A program made the position numbers and the translations under genes. From positions 1 to 18,702 of the forward strand of contig SXJQ01000046.1 in NCBI GenBank assembly GCA_005779345.1: 18,702 nt of DNA. Direction: 5' to 3'. Source of the DNA: Actinomycetota bacterium (GTDB taxonomy: Bacteria; Actinomycetota; Acidimicrobiia; IMCC26256; PALSA-610). Shown here piece after piece: positions 7,933 through 15,307 of the stretch (positions are counted from its first letter, which is position 1; each line of letters begins with the position of its first letter). Below the pieces are notes generated by a model, which did not search any database, was not told the DNA's origin, and worked only from the letters and a program-made list of their open reading frames with translations.

Positions 7933-8021
7933 CCGCGGGGGTGCCGGGCACCCGTGAACACGATCATGGCCGACGACGTTACGCGGCGCGCCACGGCGAG
8001 CCTCGATCGTTCACCCGAAGT

Positions 8022-9035
8022 TCAGGCGTCGAGGGCGGCGCCCGCATGGCGAGGCGACAGCTCGCCGCCGGCGACCAGGCCCGCGAGCGAGGCTCGGAGG
8101 CTGTCGAGCGGCGGGCGGAACTCGATGCCGAGCTCGGCGCGGGCCGCAAGGTCGTCGCCGCGTTGCGCGCGGGTCAGGTAGGTGAATCCCTCCCGCGAGA
8201 TCGACGAGTCGTAGCCGAACACGCGCTGCGCGAGATCCGACACCGAGCCCCAGGCGAACATCGCGCGTTCCGACATCGGGAGGCGACGGAACCGTCGACC
8301 GGTCGCCTCCGCGAACAGGTCGGCGAGCGCCGCCATGTCGCAGTACGTCCCCGTCGCGAGGTAGCGACGCGGACCGCGCCCGGCCACCATCACCGCGGTG
8401 TGGAGGAGACCGATGTCGCGGACATCGACGATCGACCACCCGCCCGGCGTGATCGGCACGACACCGGCGCGTGCCGTCGCGGCGACCCCGCCGCTGCCCT
8501 CGCCGCCGCGGCGACCGAAGAACGGCCCGAGCACCATCGCCGGGTAGGTGATCACCACGGGAGACCCTTCGCGCTGGAGGTCGCGCGCGACGCGTTCGGC
8601 ACGTGCCTTCGACCTCCCGTACGCACCCAGTGGCGTCGCGACCGGATCGTCGGTCGTGAGGTGCGGCCGCGCCGGGTCGAACAGCGCCGCGACGCTCGAC
8701 ACGTGCACGATCGGGTCGAGTCCGCGCGCGGCCGCGGCCGTCAGGACGACCTCGGCGCCGCGGACGTTCGTCGCCTCGATCTCCGCGTGTCGCTTGCGAC
8801 TCGTCGTGACGGCCGCCGCGGCGTGCACGACGGCGTCGGCATCGCGCACCGCCGCCGCGACCGCGCGTTCGTCGGTGATGTCACCCGGCACGACCTCGAT
8901 CACCGCGTTCCCCAACACCCGGCGAGCGGCGCCGACGTCGCGCGCGAACGCGACGACCTCGTGGCCGGCTGCGCGCAGGGCCGTACACGTGTGTCCGCCG
9001 ATGAATCCCGTGGCCCCGGTGACGAGCACCCGCAT
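8022..9035 (-). CDS. NAD-dependent epimerase/dehydratase (extended SDR, dihydroflavonol-reductase-like)
   Basis: 337 residues. The N-terminal Rossmann motif is VTGATGFIGG (G7-x-x-G10-x-x-G13). The catalytic pair is Y139-x-x-x-K143 in GAYGRSK, with the preceding Ser in HVSSVAA. The PAMVLGPFFGRR segment and the DVRD segment are typical of the extended SDR family acting on nucleotide sugars, flavonoid-like ketones or sterols; the substrate cannot be assigned. The ATG at 9035 has GGGAG 9 nt upstream and sits exactly at the start of the Rossmann strand; the frame upstream overlaps the sulfatase-fold gene and is not coding. It lies 50 bases downstream of that gene and 104 bases upstream of speD, so it may be part of one transcript. 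No obvious metabolic link to polyamines. Confidence 0.88.
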   Translation of the reverse strand: MRVLVTGATGFIGGHTCTALRAAGHEVVAFARDVGAARRVLGNAVIEVVPGDITDERAVAAAVRDADAVVHAAAAVTTSRKRHAEIEATNVRGAEVVLTAAAARGLDPIVHVSSVAALFDPARPHLTTDDPVATPLGAYGRSKARAERVARDLQREGSPVVITYPAMVLGPFFGRRGGEGSGGVAATARAGVVPITPGGWSIVDVRDIGLLHTAVMVAGRGPRRYLATGTYCDMAALADLFAEATGRRFRRLPMSERAMFAWGSVSDLAQRVFGYDSSISREGFTYLTRAQRGDDLAARAELGIEFRPPLDSLRASLAGLVAGGELSPRHAGAALDA

Positions 9036-9085
9036 CGATCCAGTCTCCCGCGTCGGCCGGTGATGCGCGCCCCCGCTCGGTGCGT

Positions 9086-11401
9086 TCATCCCAGCTCGAG
9101 CGGCGTGAGCCGTCCGGCGTCGTCGACGAGCCAATACGACACGGCGTGTTCGCCGTCGACCAGCCACGACGGCGGCAGCAACAACGCGAAGCGCGCCGGG
9201 TGGCCGGGCTCCGACCACGTCGATGCGGTCGCCGCGATCGTGCCGTCGAGCGCGGCCACGACCGTTCGGCCCGCGCCGACCTCGGCGACGTCGCCGACCA
9301 CATAAGCCTCGACGATTCCCTCGGCGTCGCGCGCGGGCGATCCTCCGGCGAGCCCGTCGGCGGGGTACTCGATGCGGACCGAGCCGGGCGAGCCGTCGCC
9401 GCGGTGCTCGTCGACGGAAGCGCCGATCAGCTCACCGCGGGGACCGGACCGCAAGATGGTGAGGTCGTCGCCGCCGTGGCTCGGCGCGCCCGCCGCGGCG
9501 GCGAGCAGCACGGCGAGGTGGTCGGCGACGTCGACCTCGACACGGACGTACGCACTGTGCTTCGTCGCGCCGAGCAAGTGTGAAGTGCGCGGTGTCGAGG
9601 GCAAGGCCCGCAGGCTCACACCATCGAGCGGCCACGGGACGGCAATCCGCGCGACGTCGGCGATCGTCGGGACGATGTCGATGTTCTGCACCGGCCGATC
9701 GTCGACGCGACCATCCTCGAATCCCGGACCGTGCACGAACAACGGGACCCCGAGCAGGTTCGTCTCGTTCGACGGATCCCACTCGCGAACCCAGCCACCG
9801 GGATCGAAGCCCGCACCGTGGTCCGCCGTGACCACGACCAGGGTCTCGTCCCAGGTGCCCAGCTCGACGAGCCGCGCGCGGAGCGCCGTCACGAGGGTGT
9901 CGACGTAGCGCACCTGGAGCAGGTGCCGTTGGCGCGCCGCGAACGACGGGCCCGGATCCGTACTCCAGTTGCCACGAACCGAACCCGCGAGTTGCAGTGC
10001 GCCCTCGGGGAAGCCGTACTCCGTCCCCGACGCGTCGAGATGCCAGGGATTGTGTGGCACCGTGATGTGCAACACGTCGAGTGCCGGGTGCTCCACGTCG
10101 GCGTCGAGTTCGCCGAGCCACGTCGCGAACCGACCGGGTTGCACCGTGGGCAGCTTCTCGATCGGGCGGGCGACGGTCGTCGGTGTCGCCGAGCCCACCG
10201 CGACCGGTACGGCCGCGGTCGTCGACGTTGCCGGTGGCACCGTCGTCGAAGCGGCCGTCAGACGTTCGGCCTCCACCTGCGGCAACGAGTCGACGTCGTG
10301 GAGCGCCACCATCGCACCGAACTCGTCGCGCGCCCGGCCGAGCAGAACTCGCAGCGGCGACCCCGACCGGCCCGACGCCCCGTCACCCGCCGCGGTCGAC
10401 ACGACCTCGCTGCCGGCGCTCGGGTCGGCGCTCGCGACGGCGACCGACGCGGCGTTGTCGGGATGCGCGTGATCGCAGCGCGGAACGGCGCACAGTTGTG
10501 TGTCGAGCTCCGACACGTTGAAGCGATAGGCATTCCCGAGTAGGCGGAAGAGGTTGTCGGGATGCGCGGCCGCGACGGGCGCGACGCTCTCGGCGCCGGG
10601 GAGTTGCCCCGTGAGGATGGCGGGCACGGCGTCGGCGGTGTGGGTCGCGACGGTGGTCGTGTTGCGGAACCAGGTCGAGTCGTCGGCGAGGCTCGCGAAC
10701 CCCGGGAACCGCTCGCGATCGAGATCCCCGTCGGCATCGAGCAACGACACGAGCGGCAACTCGTCGAGCACGAGCAGGACGACCGGCGGTCGCATCGCCG
10801 TGTCGGTGGCGATCACGACCGGCGTCGCGGTCTCGGATCCGCCGGATCCGGCGAGCGAGCTCGCCGACGAACCGAAGAGGAACAGCGCGGCGAACACGAG
10901 GGGCGCGAACGACGCGAACACGAGCCATTGACCGAACCACGGTCGGCGCGCGTGCAGCACGGCGACCGCAACGCCCACGGCGACCGCGGCCGCGGCGAGC
11001 GCGACGCCCTCCCACCCCAACGCGAGCCGGATCGAACGCACCGCGATCGCGATTCCCAGGGTCGCGACGATCGCGAGGTGCGCTCGGGCACGAGTCCGTT
11101 CGCCGGCCGTCGCCGCGATCGCGACCTCGACCGCGAGGAGCCCGACCGGCGGGGCGAGCGCGACGATCGCAGCGAACCACCAGATGTCGGCCCGCCCGGC
11201 GCCCGCCCGTACGAAGACGTCGGGGGCGCGCCCGAACACGTCGAGGATCGGTTGCGCGACGGCGAGCCCGCACAGCGCCAGCAACTCGGCGAAGACGACG
11301 AGGAACGGCCGCGCCGCACGCGGGCGTCGGCGCAATACGCCCGGCGCTCCCGAGACGCGCCGAGCGCGCGACGCCTGAAGTCGCTCGCGTCGCGTCGGCA
11401 C
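9086..11401 (-). CDS. Membrane-anchored sulfatase / phosphoglycerol-transferase-fold hydrolase
   Basis: 771 residues from a GTG at 11401. An Arg-rich N-terminus is followed by about five hydrophobic segments within residues 33-185 (for example FLVVFAELLALCGLAVAQP and WLVFASFAPLVFAALFLFG), then a large extracytoplasmic alkaline-phosphatase-superfamily domain. Metal-ligand candidates are D213-E214 in VVLLVLDELP and D527-H528 in VVTADHGAGFDPGG. The THTADAVPAILTG region holds the usual nucleophile position, probably Thr. The sulfatase CxPxR formylglycine motif is absent, so it more likely acts on phosphate or phosphoglycerol esters. Between the two halves of the domain is a Thr/Pro/Val-rich linker (about 400-440). 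The C-terminal 150 residues are beta-rich and unrecognised. The start lies 10 bases beyond the LLM-class stop codon, so the two genes are likely co-transcribed. Confidence 0.8.
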   Translation of the reverse strand: MPTRRERLQASRARRVSGAPGVLRRRPRAARPFLVVFAELLALCGLAVAQPILDVFGRAPDVFVRAGAGRADIWWFAAIVALAPPVGLLAVEVAIAATAGERTRARAHLAIVATLGIAIAVRSIRLALGWEGVALAAAAVAVGVAVAVLHARRPWFGQWLVFASFAPLVFAALFLFGSSASSLAGSGGSETATPVVIATDTAMRPPVVLLVLDELPLVSLLDADGDLDRERFPGFASLADDSTWFRNTTTVATHTADAVPAILTGQLPGAESVAPVAAAHPDNLFRLLGNAYRFNVSELDTQLCAVPRCDHAHPDNAASVAVASADPSAGSEVVSTAAGDGASGRSGSPLRVLLGRARDEFGAMVALHDVDSLPQVEAERLTAASTTVPPATSTTAAVPVAVGSATPTTVARPIEKLPTVQPGRFATWLGELDADVEHPALDVLHITVPHNPWHLDASGTEYGFPEGALQLAGSVRGNWSTDPGPSFAARQRHLLQVRYVDTLVTALRARLVELGTWDETLVVVTADHGAGFDPGGWVREWDPSNETNLLGVPLFVHGPGFEDGRVDDRPVQNIDIVPTIADVARIAVPWPLDGVSLRALPSTPRTSHLLGATKHSAYVRVEVDVADHLAVLLAAAAGAPSHGGDDLTILRSGPRGELIGASVDEHRGDGSPGSVRIEYPADGLAGGSPARDAEGIVEAYVVGDVAEVGAGRTVVAALDGTIAATASTWSEPGHPARFALLLPPSWLVDGEHAVSYWLVDDAGRLTPLELG

Positions 11402-11411
11402 GCCATCGACC

Positions 11412-12374
11412 CTACGGCGTCGTGGCCTCCGGTCCGTGGCGGTCGCGCTGCAAGAGGCGCCGGATCTCGGCCGTGCCGGCGATGATCTCGTCGAGCGTCG
11501 CGGCACACGGGATGAGGCTGAGCGACGGGCAGCCCGCGTCGCCGTACGGCGCGAGTTGTTCGGCGACCTGAGCGGGCGTGCCGTAGGGGCAATACCGTTC
11601 GAACACGTCGAAGTCGACCTTGTAGAGCGCTTCGATCTCGCTGGCGACCGCGCGGCGGGCCGAGGAGCGGTCGGCGCCGATGCCGCACCACACGACCATC
11701 CCGTGCTGCCAGTCGGTGTCGGCGCGCCCGAAGCGGTCGGCTTCGGCCTCGATCAGCTCGACCGCCGACGCGAAGCGCTTCGGTGAGTTCGCGAAGCCGA
11801 CCCAGCCGTCGCCGAGACGGGCCGCGCGCCGCAGCGCCGCGTCGGAACGCCCGCCGACGATGATCGGGATCGGCTCGGCCGGCGTCGGGCGGATGAGCGC
11901 GCCGTGGAGATCGAAGTGCTCGCCGACGTGCGTGACACGTTCACCGGCGAGGAGGCGGCGCACGATGTCGAGGCTCTCGTCCATGCGGCGACCGCGGGTG
12001 CCCGGCGCGACGCCGCAGACCTCGATCTCATGACGGTCTTCGCCGCCGATCCCGACCCCGAAGCGGATCCGACCCGGCGCGAGCAAGGCGAGCGACGCGA
12101 GCTGCCGCGCGACCGGAACCGGATGGCGCAGCGGCAGGAGGTAGACACCGGTGTGCACCGAAATGGTGGGGTGCGCGACGGCGAGTGCGGTCGCGTTGAC
12201 GATCCCGTCGAAACCGGTGCCGTCCCAGAAGCTGACGTGGTCGAAGACCCCGACGTGGTCGATCCCGGCGGCAGCGATCGCCGCCACCGAGCCCCGCAAG
12301 GCGTCGACCCCACCGGCGAGGTGCTGCTCTCGCAGCATCACCCCCACCTCGCTCGAACCGTGCACTACCGACAT
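11412..12374 (-). CDS. LLM-class (luciferase-like) putative F420-dependent oxidoreductase
   Basis: 320 residues, a TIM-barrel of the bacterial luciferase superfamily. Hallmarks are GIDHVGVFDHVSFWDG, HTGVYLLPLRHPVPVARQLA, GRIRFGVGIGGEDRHEIEVCG, IPIIVGGRSDAALRRAARLGDGWVG, and the C-terminal GTPAQVAEQLAPYGDAGC. This is the pattern of actinobacterial TIGR03619-like F420-dependent members. The oxidised or reduced substrate is unknown. The ATG at 12374 is preceded by TACTCT at 6 nt, a leaderless layout; the frame stays open upstream but the homology begins at this ATG. The gene begins a run of five co-directional genes and is divergent from the mycothiol/DinB-fold gene across 106 bases. Confidence 0.88.
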   Translation of the reverse strand: MSVVHGSSEVGVMLREQHLAGGVDALRGSVAAIAAAGIDHVGVFDHVSFWDGTGFDGIVNATALAVAHPTISVHTGVYLLPLRHPVPVARQLASLALLAPGRIRFGVGIGGEDRHEIEVCGVAPGTRGRRMDESLDIVRRLLAGERVTHVGEHFDLHGALIRPTPAEPIPIIVGGRSDAALRRAARLGDGWVGFANSPKRFASAVELIEAEADRFGRADTDWQHGMVVWCGIGADRSSARRAVASEIEALYKVDFDVFERYCPYGTPAQVAEQLAPYGDAGCPSLSLIPCAATLDEIIAGTAEIRRLLQRDRHGPEATTP

Positions 12375-12380
12375 TTCGGC

Positions 12381-12386
12381 AGAGTA
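12381..12386 (-). promoter_or_regulatory. Leaderless -10 (TACTCT) of the LLM-class gene
   Basis: The minus strand reads TACTCT followed by 6 nt and ATG at 12374. There is no Shine-Dalgarno sequence, so transcription probably starts at the start codon. This promoter could drive the five-gene run ending at 6551. Confidence 0.55.
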
Positions 12387-12418
12387 CGGGCATCCCGCCT
12401 CCGGCGCCACCTCCGGCG

Positions 12419-12435
12419 TGTGAACTTCTGTGAAC
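12419..12435 (+). repeat. Direct repeat TGTGAAC, one helical turn apart, in a divergent promoter region
   Basis: TGTGAAC occurs at 12419-12425 and 12429-12435, a 10-base period. It sits between the divergent -10 elements at 12381-12386 and 12468-12473, the usual place for an operator. A second direct repeat, CCTCCGGCG (period about 12), lies just to its left. No matching regulator is encoded in the window. Confidence 0.35.
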
Positions 12436-12467
12436 GGAGCCTCGGAATCGCCCGATTCGCCCGCCGA

Positions 12468-12473
12468 TACGAT
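12468..12473 (+). promoter_or_regulatory. Leaderless -10 (TACGAT) of the DinB/mycothiol-fold gene
   Basis: TACGAT is followed by 7 nt (CCCGCGG) and ATG at 12481. No ribosome site is present in a leader, consistent with leaderless transcription. Confidence 0.5.
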
Positions 12474-12480
12474 CCCGCGG

Positions 12481-13323
12481 ATGTTGATCTCCCCCCGCTA
12501 CGACGGTCCGCCGATCCTGTCGCTCGACGGTGCCGCCGACGATCAACTCGTGCCGGTGACCCGCCAACGACGCCGCCTCGAGGCGACGCTCGCGCGCCTC
12601 GGCGACGACGAGTGGGCCGCCCCGAGTCGCTGCGCGGGCTGGAGTGTCCAAGATGTCGTCGCGCACCTCGTCGGGACGAACGCGTTCTGGCACGCATCGG
12701 TGGTCGCGGGCCTCGCGGGCACCCCGAGCCGAGTCCTCGCGGCGTTCGACCCGGCCGCGACCCCGCCGCTGATGGTCGACACGATGCGATCGCTCACACC
12801 ACCCGAGGTGCTCGCACGGTTCGTCGCGACGAACGACGCGTTCCTCGATTCCGTCGCCTCGCTCGATTCCGACAGCTGGTCGACGATCGGGGAATCACCG
12901 GCCGGCCACGTGCCGATCCGGCTCCTCGCACAACACGCGCTGTGGGACGCGTGGATCCACGAGCGCGACATCGCCCTCCCGCTCGGGTCGAACCCCGCCG
13001 CGGAGCCCGACGAGGTCGCTTCGTCGTTGCGGTACGCGGCGGCCATCAGCCCGGCGCTGGCGATCGGCATGGGTCACGCGGCGTCGGGACGGTTCGCGGT
13101 GGAGGCGACCGAGCCCGCCGCATCGTTCAACCTCGTGCTCGACGACTCGGTCGTGCTCCGCGACGGCCCGGTCGATCCGGCAGCACCGTGCCTCCGCGGC
13201 GACGCGATCACCCTCGTCGAGGCGCTCAGCCTGCGCGCGCCGCTCCCCGCCGACGCGCCGGCCGAATGGCACGACGTGCTCCGAGGCCTCGCGGCAGCGT
13301 TCGACACCGAAGTGGTCGCCTGA
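12481..13323 (+). CDS. Maleylpyruvate isomerase family, mycothiol-dependent enzyme-like (DinB-fold, TIGR03083 type)
   Basis: 280 residues. The N-terminal 4-helix DinB-like domain carries a candidate metal triad: H62 in CAGWSVQDVVAHLVG, plus D156 and H160 in QHALWDAWIHERDI, spaced as in mycothiol-dependent maleylpyruvate isomerase. Such enzymes use mycothiol as a thiol cofactor. The role could be isomerisation, S-transfer or detoxification; the substrate is not readable. The CxGW motif at the end of the first helix pair (SRCAGWSVQDV) is the family signature. The C-terminal domain (about 200-280) is shorter and less conserved. The gene is divergent from the LLM-class gene and followed after 46 bases by a DyP peroxidase with its own -10, suggesting a redox or aromatic-compound context, which is inference. 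Confidence 0.82.
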   Translation: MLISPRYDGPPILSLDGAADDQLVPVTRQRRRLEATLARLGDDEWAAPSRCAGWSVQDVVAHLVGTNAFWHASVVAGLAGTPSRVLAAFDPAATPPLMVDTMRSLTPPEVLARFVATNDAFLDSVASLDSDSWSTIGESPAGHVPIRLLAQHALWDAWIHERDIALPLGSNPAAEPDEVASSLRYAAAISPALAIGMGHAASGRFAVEATEPAASFNLVLDDSVVLRDGPVDPAAPCLRGDAITLVEALSLRAPLPADAPAEWHDVLRGLAAAFDTEVVA

Positions 13324-13356
13324 TCGCTGCCCGGCGACCGTGGCGGCGTCGCGAAA

Positions 13357-13362
13357 TAGAGT
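13357..13362 (+). promoter_or_regulatory. Leaderless -10 (TAGAGT) of the DyP peroxidase gene
   Basis: TAGAGT is followed by 7 nt (CGCGGGG) and ATG at 13370, in the 46-base gap after the upstream gene. The GCGGGG just before ATG is too close to act as a ribosome site, favouring leaderless transcription. Confidence 0.5.
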
Positions 13363-13369
13363 CGCGGGG

Positions 13370-14296
13370 ATGCCAGGGACCGAGGGCGGCACTTCGCAGG
13401 ACGGCATCTTCCACGAGGGGACCGCGTTCCACTCCTTCCTCGAGTTCGACCTCGACGCCGGTGTCGACGCCGGCGCGCTGGGCGTGGCAATCGCGCGGAT
13501 CCGAGCAGAGGCGGCGGCCGGTGCGCCCGCCGAGACGGTCCAGGTCGTGTTCGGCTTCGGCGCCGCGCTCCTCGGTCGTGTCGCGGCCACCTCCGTGCCG
13601 GCCGCGTTCCACGACTTCGCGGCGATTGCCGGCGCCGACGGCCGCACCGCACCCGCGACCCAGAGCGACGTGTTCGTCTGGGTGCACAGCTGGTCGCCCG
13701 GCCGCAACTTCGACGTCGTCCGCGCGGCCGGTGTCGCACTCGGCCCGCTCGGCACAGTCGCGCGGGAGACCGCAGGGTGGGTGTACCGCGACTCGCGCGA
13801 CCTGACCGGGTTCATCGACGGCACGGAGAATCCCGATGTTGCCGAGGCTCGCGAGGTGGCTGTCGTCGGCGCCGGTCGCGTCGGCGCGGGCGGCAGTTTC
13901 GTGCTCGTGCAACGGTGGGTCCACGATCTCGAAGCGTTCGGTGCGCTCCCGATCGACGCGCAGGAGTCGGTGATCGGACGCACGAAGTCCGACAGCATCG
14001 AACGCGATCCGCTCCCGCCGACCTCGCACGTCGCGCGGGTGGTGAACGAAGACGAACACGGTGCCGAGATCGAGATCTATCGGCGATCGGTGCCGTACGG
14101 TGGCGCCGCCGAGGCCGGGCTCCAGTTCCTCGCGTTCAGCGACGACCTCGCCAAGTTCGAGCTGATGCTCGCGCGCATGTTCGGCACGACCGGCGACGGA
14201 CTCCACGATCGTCTGACCGAGTTCAGCCGGCCGGCGACGGGCGCGTTCTACTTCGCCCCACCCACCGAGACGATGGATCGCTTCGTCGGGCCCTGA
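13370..14296 (+). CDS. DyP-type (dye-decolorizing) heme peroxidase
   Basis: 308 residues, dimeric alpha/beta barrel DyP family, class B/P length. Key residues are D150 in the GxxDG motif (LTGFIDGTENP), the proximal heme ligand H220 in PPTSHVARV, and distal Arg R238 in IYRRSVPYG. The D-to-H and H-to-R spacings match known DypB enzymes (D153, H226, R244 in Rhodococcus DypB). It oxidises phenolic or dye substrates with H2O2. No signal peptide and no typical encapsulin cargo-loading tail are visible (it ends in ETMDRFVGP), so a cytoplasmic enzyme is expected. The ATG at 13370 is placed at a leaderless promoter and the homology starts close to it (FHEGTAFHSFLEFDL). Convergent with the unknown membrane-anchored protein; 82 bases lie between the stop codons, with no convincing terminator. 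Confidence 0.93.
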   Translation: MPGTEGGTSQDGIFHEGTAFHSFLEFDLDAGVDAGALGVAIARIRAEAAAGAPAETVQVVFGFGAALLGRVAATSVPAAFHDFAAIAGADGRTAPATQSDVFVWVHSWSPGRNFDVVRAAGVALGPLGTVARETAGWVYRDSRDLTGFIDGTENPDVAEAREVAVVGAGRVGAGGSFVLVQRWVHDLEAFGALPIDAQESVIGRTKSDSIERDPLPPTSHVARVVNEDEHGAEIEIYRRSVPYGGAAEAGLQFLAFSDDLAKFELMLARMFGTTGDGLHDRLTEFSRPATGAFYFAPPTETMDRFVGP

Positions 14297-14378
14297 GGCG
14301 CGCAGCGATGCTTCCGTCGGCGGCGCGCAGAACTCGAGCGACAGATCGGCGAGCCGGGCGCCGGCCGTGGCTCTGCCC

Positions 14379-15203
14379 TCAGCGCTGCGGTTCGAGCGAG
14401 CGGAGCGTCCACGTCCCGCTCTCGGTGTAGGTGACCTCGTCGAGCGGCGCGGGGGCCGGCGACACGACCCGCAGCTCGCGATCGCCGCGCACCAGGAGGT
14501 AGCGATCCGTCGTGAACCAGAGGTCGAATCGGTCGTCGCCGGTCTGTTCGCCGCTCAACGTCGCGATGATCCTGTAGTGCACCGTCGGCTGCTCGACGCT
14601 GCCGATCGTCAGAACCTCGGATCCGACGAACTCGATCGTGCCGGTCGAAACGGTGCGCGTCTCGGTCGTCTCCGAAGTCGTGTCGCACCGCTTCGTCCAG
14701 GAGTCGCCGGCTTTCACGGTTCGCCGCACGACCACGAACGGCGGATCGCACACCGAGGTCGAGCGTTCGTCGACGACCATGGCACCGAAGTCGAAGGCCT
14801 GCTCGACGCGACCGCCCGTCTCGACGACCCCGGTGTCGTCGAGGCACCAGTGCCACTTCTGGCGGTGGAACGAGTTGTATTCGAGCGCGAAGTCCCAGCA
14901 CCGATCGCCGTCGAGGGTGACGGTCGCGGGCAGCACGGGTCCCTGCTCCTGGTCGGTCGACAAGAACGACAAGTGCTCGCGGCCCGATCCGTCGTACTCA
15001 TAGACGCCGGGGAGCGGGCGGTCGCCGAGGTCGCCGGTCGGCACCGACGTCGACGAGGCGCGGACTCGGTCGATCGCGTCGTCGACCGACGCCTGGTCGG
15101 GCCCGCGACCGCGCCACTCGATCGCGAGCCAGATCCCGGCGCCCGCGATCGCCGCGAGCACGAGGGCCGTCACGATCCGGCGCCGACCCCGGTGACGTGT
15201 CAT
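14379..15203 (-). CDS. Membrane-anchored protein of unknown function
   Basis: 274 residues that I do not recognise. A basic N-terminus (MTRHRGRRR) is followed by one hydrophobic segment at about 10-29, a signal anchor. The rest is an extracytoplasmic beta-rich domain. Four cysteines (RCWDF, WHWCLDD, SVCDPP, KRCDTT) could form two disulfides. Trp/Tyr-rich strands such as VYEYDGSGREHLSFLS and FDLWFTTDRYLLVRGDREL suggest a lipocalin- or LolA-like barrel, but that is only impression. The ATG at 15203 is preceded by TACGTT at 7 nt; a TTG 9 nt upstream is also in frame but would lose that spacing. It is divergent from the lipoprotein hydrolase, and the two promoters overlap in the 104-base gap. Confidence 0.78.
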   Translation of the reverse strand: MTRHRGRRRIVTALVLAAIAGAGIWLAIEWRGRGPDQASVDDAIDRVRASSTSVPTGDLGDRPLPGVYEYDGSGREHLSFLSTDQEQGPVLPATVTLDGDRCWDFALEYNSFHRQKWHWCLDDTGVVETGGRVEQAFDFGAMVVDERSTSVCDPPFVVVRRTVKAGDSWTKRCDTTSETTETRTVSTGTIEFVGSEVLTIGSVEQPTVHYRIIATLSGEQTGDDRFDLWFTTDRYLLVRGDRELRVVSPAPAPLDEVTYTESGTWTLRSLEPQR

Positions 15204-15210
15204 CGACCGC

Positions 15211-15216
15211 AACGTA
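15211..15216 (-). promoter_or_regulatory. Leaderless -10 (TACGTT) of the unknown membrane protein
   Basis: The minus strand reads TACGTT, then 7 nt (GCGGTCG), then ATG at 15203. It is the fifth leaderless layout in this window. Its -35 region would overlap that of the divergent hydrolase promoter. Confidence 0.5.
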
Positions 15217-15238
15217 GCGCCGTACGACCGAGGCGTGC

Positions 15239-15267
15239 TTGACGTGGCGCGACCGCCACCGTAGACA
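15239..15267 (+). promoter_or_regulatory. Housekeeping-type promoter of the lipoprotein hydrolase
   Basis: TTGACG (15239-15244), a 17-bp spacer, and TAGACA (15262-15267). This is the best -35/-10 match in the window. It leaves a leader of about 35 nt containing GAGGAAG (15295-15301) 6 nt before the ATG at 15308. Confidence 0.65.
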
Positions 15268-15307
15268 CACTCGCCACGAGGCGCAGCGGCGAACCGAGGA
15301 AGTGCAC

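Noticed and set aside
7520..7951. N-terminal extension of the aminopropyltransferase through speD
   Set aside because: The extension is Arg-rich and is the off-frame reading of speD, which has its own intact catalytic motifs; the GTG at 7519 in a GTGA overlap is the natural start.
13370..14296. DyP peroxidase as encapsulin cargo
   Set aside because: No encapsulin shell gene in the window and the C-terminus lacks a recognisable targeting peptide after the barrel.
14297..14378. Terminator hairpin between the convergent DyP and unknown-protein genes
   Set aside because: GGCGCGC appears twice and GCGCGC is self-complementary, but the spacing is long and there is no T tract; at this GC content it is expected by chance.
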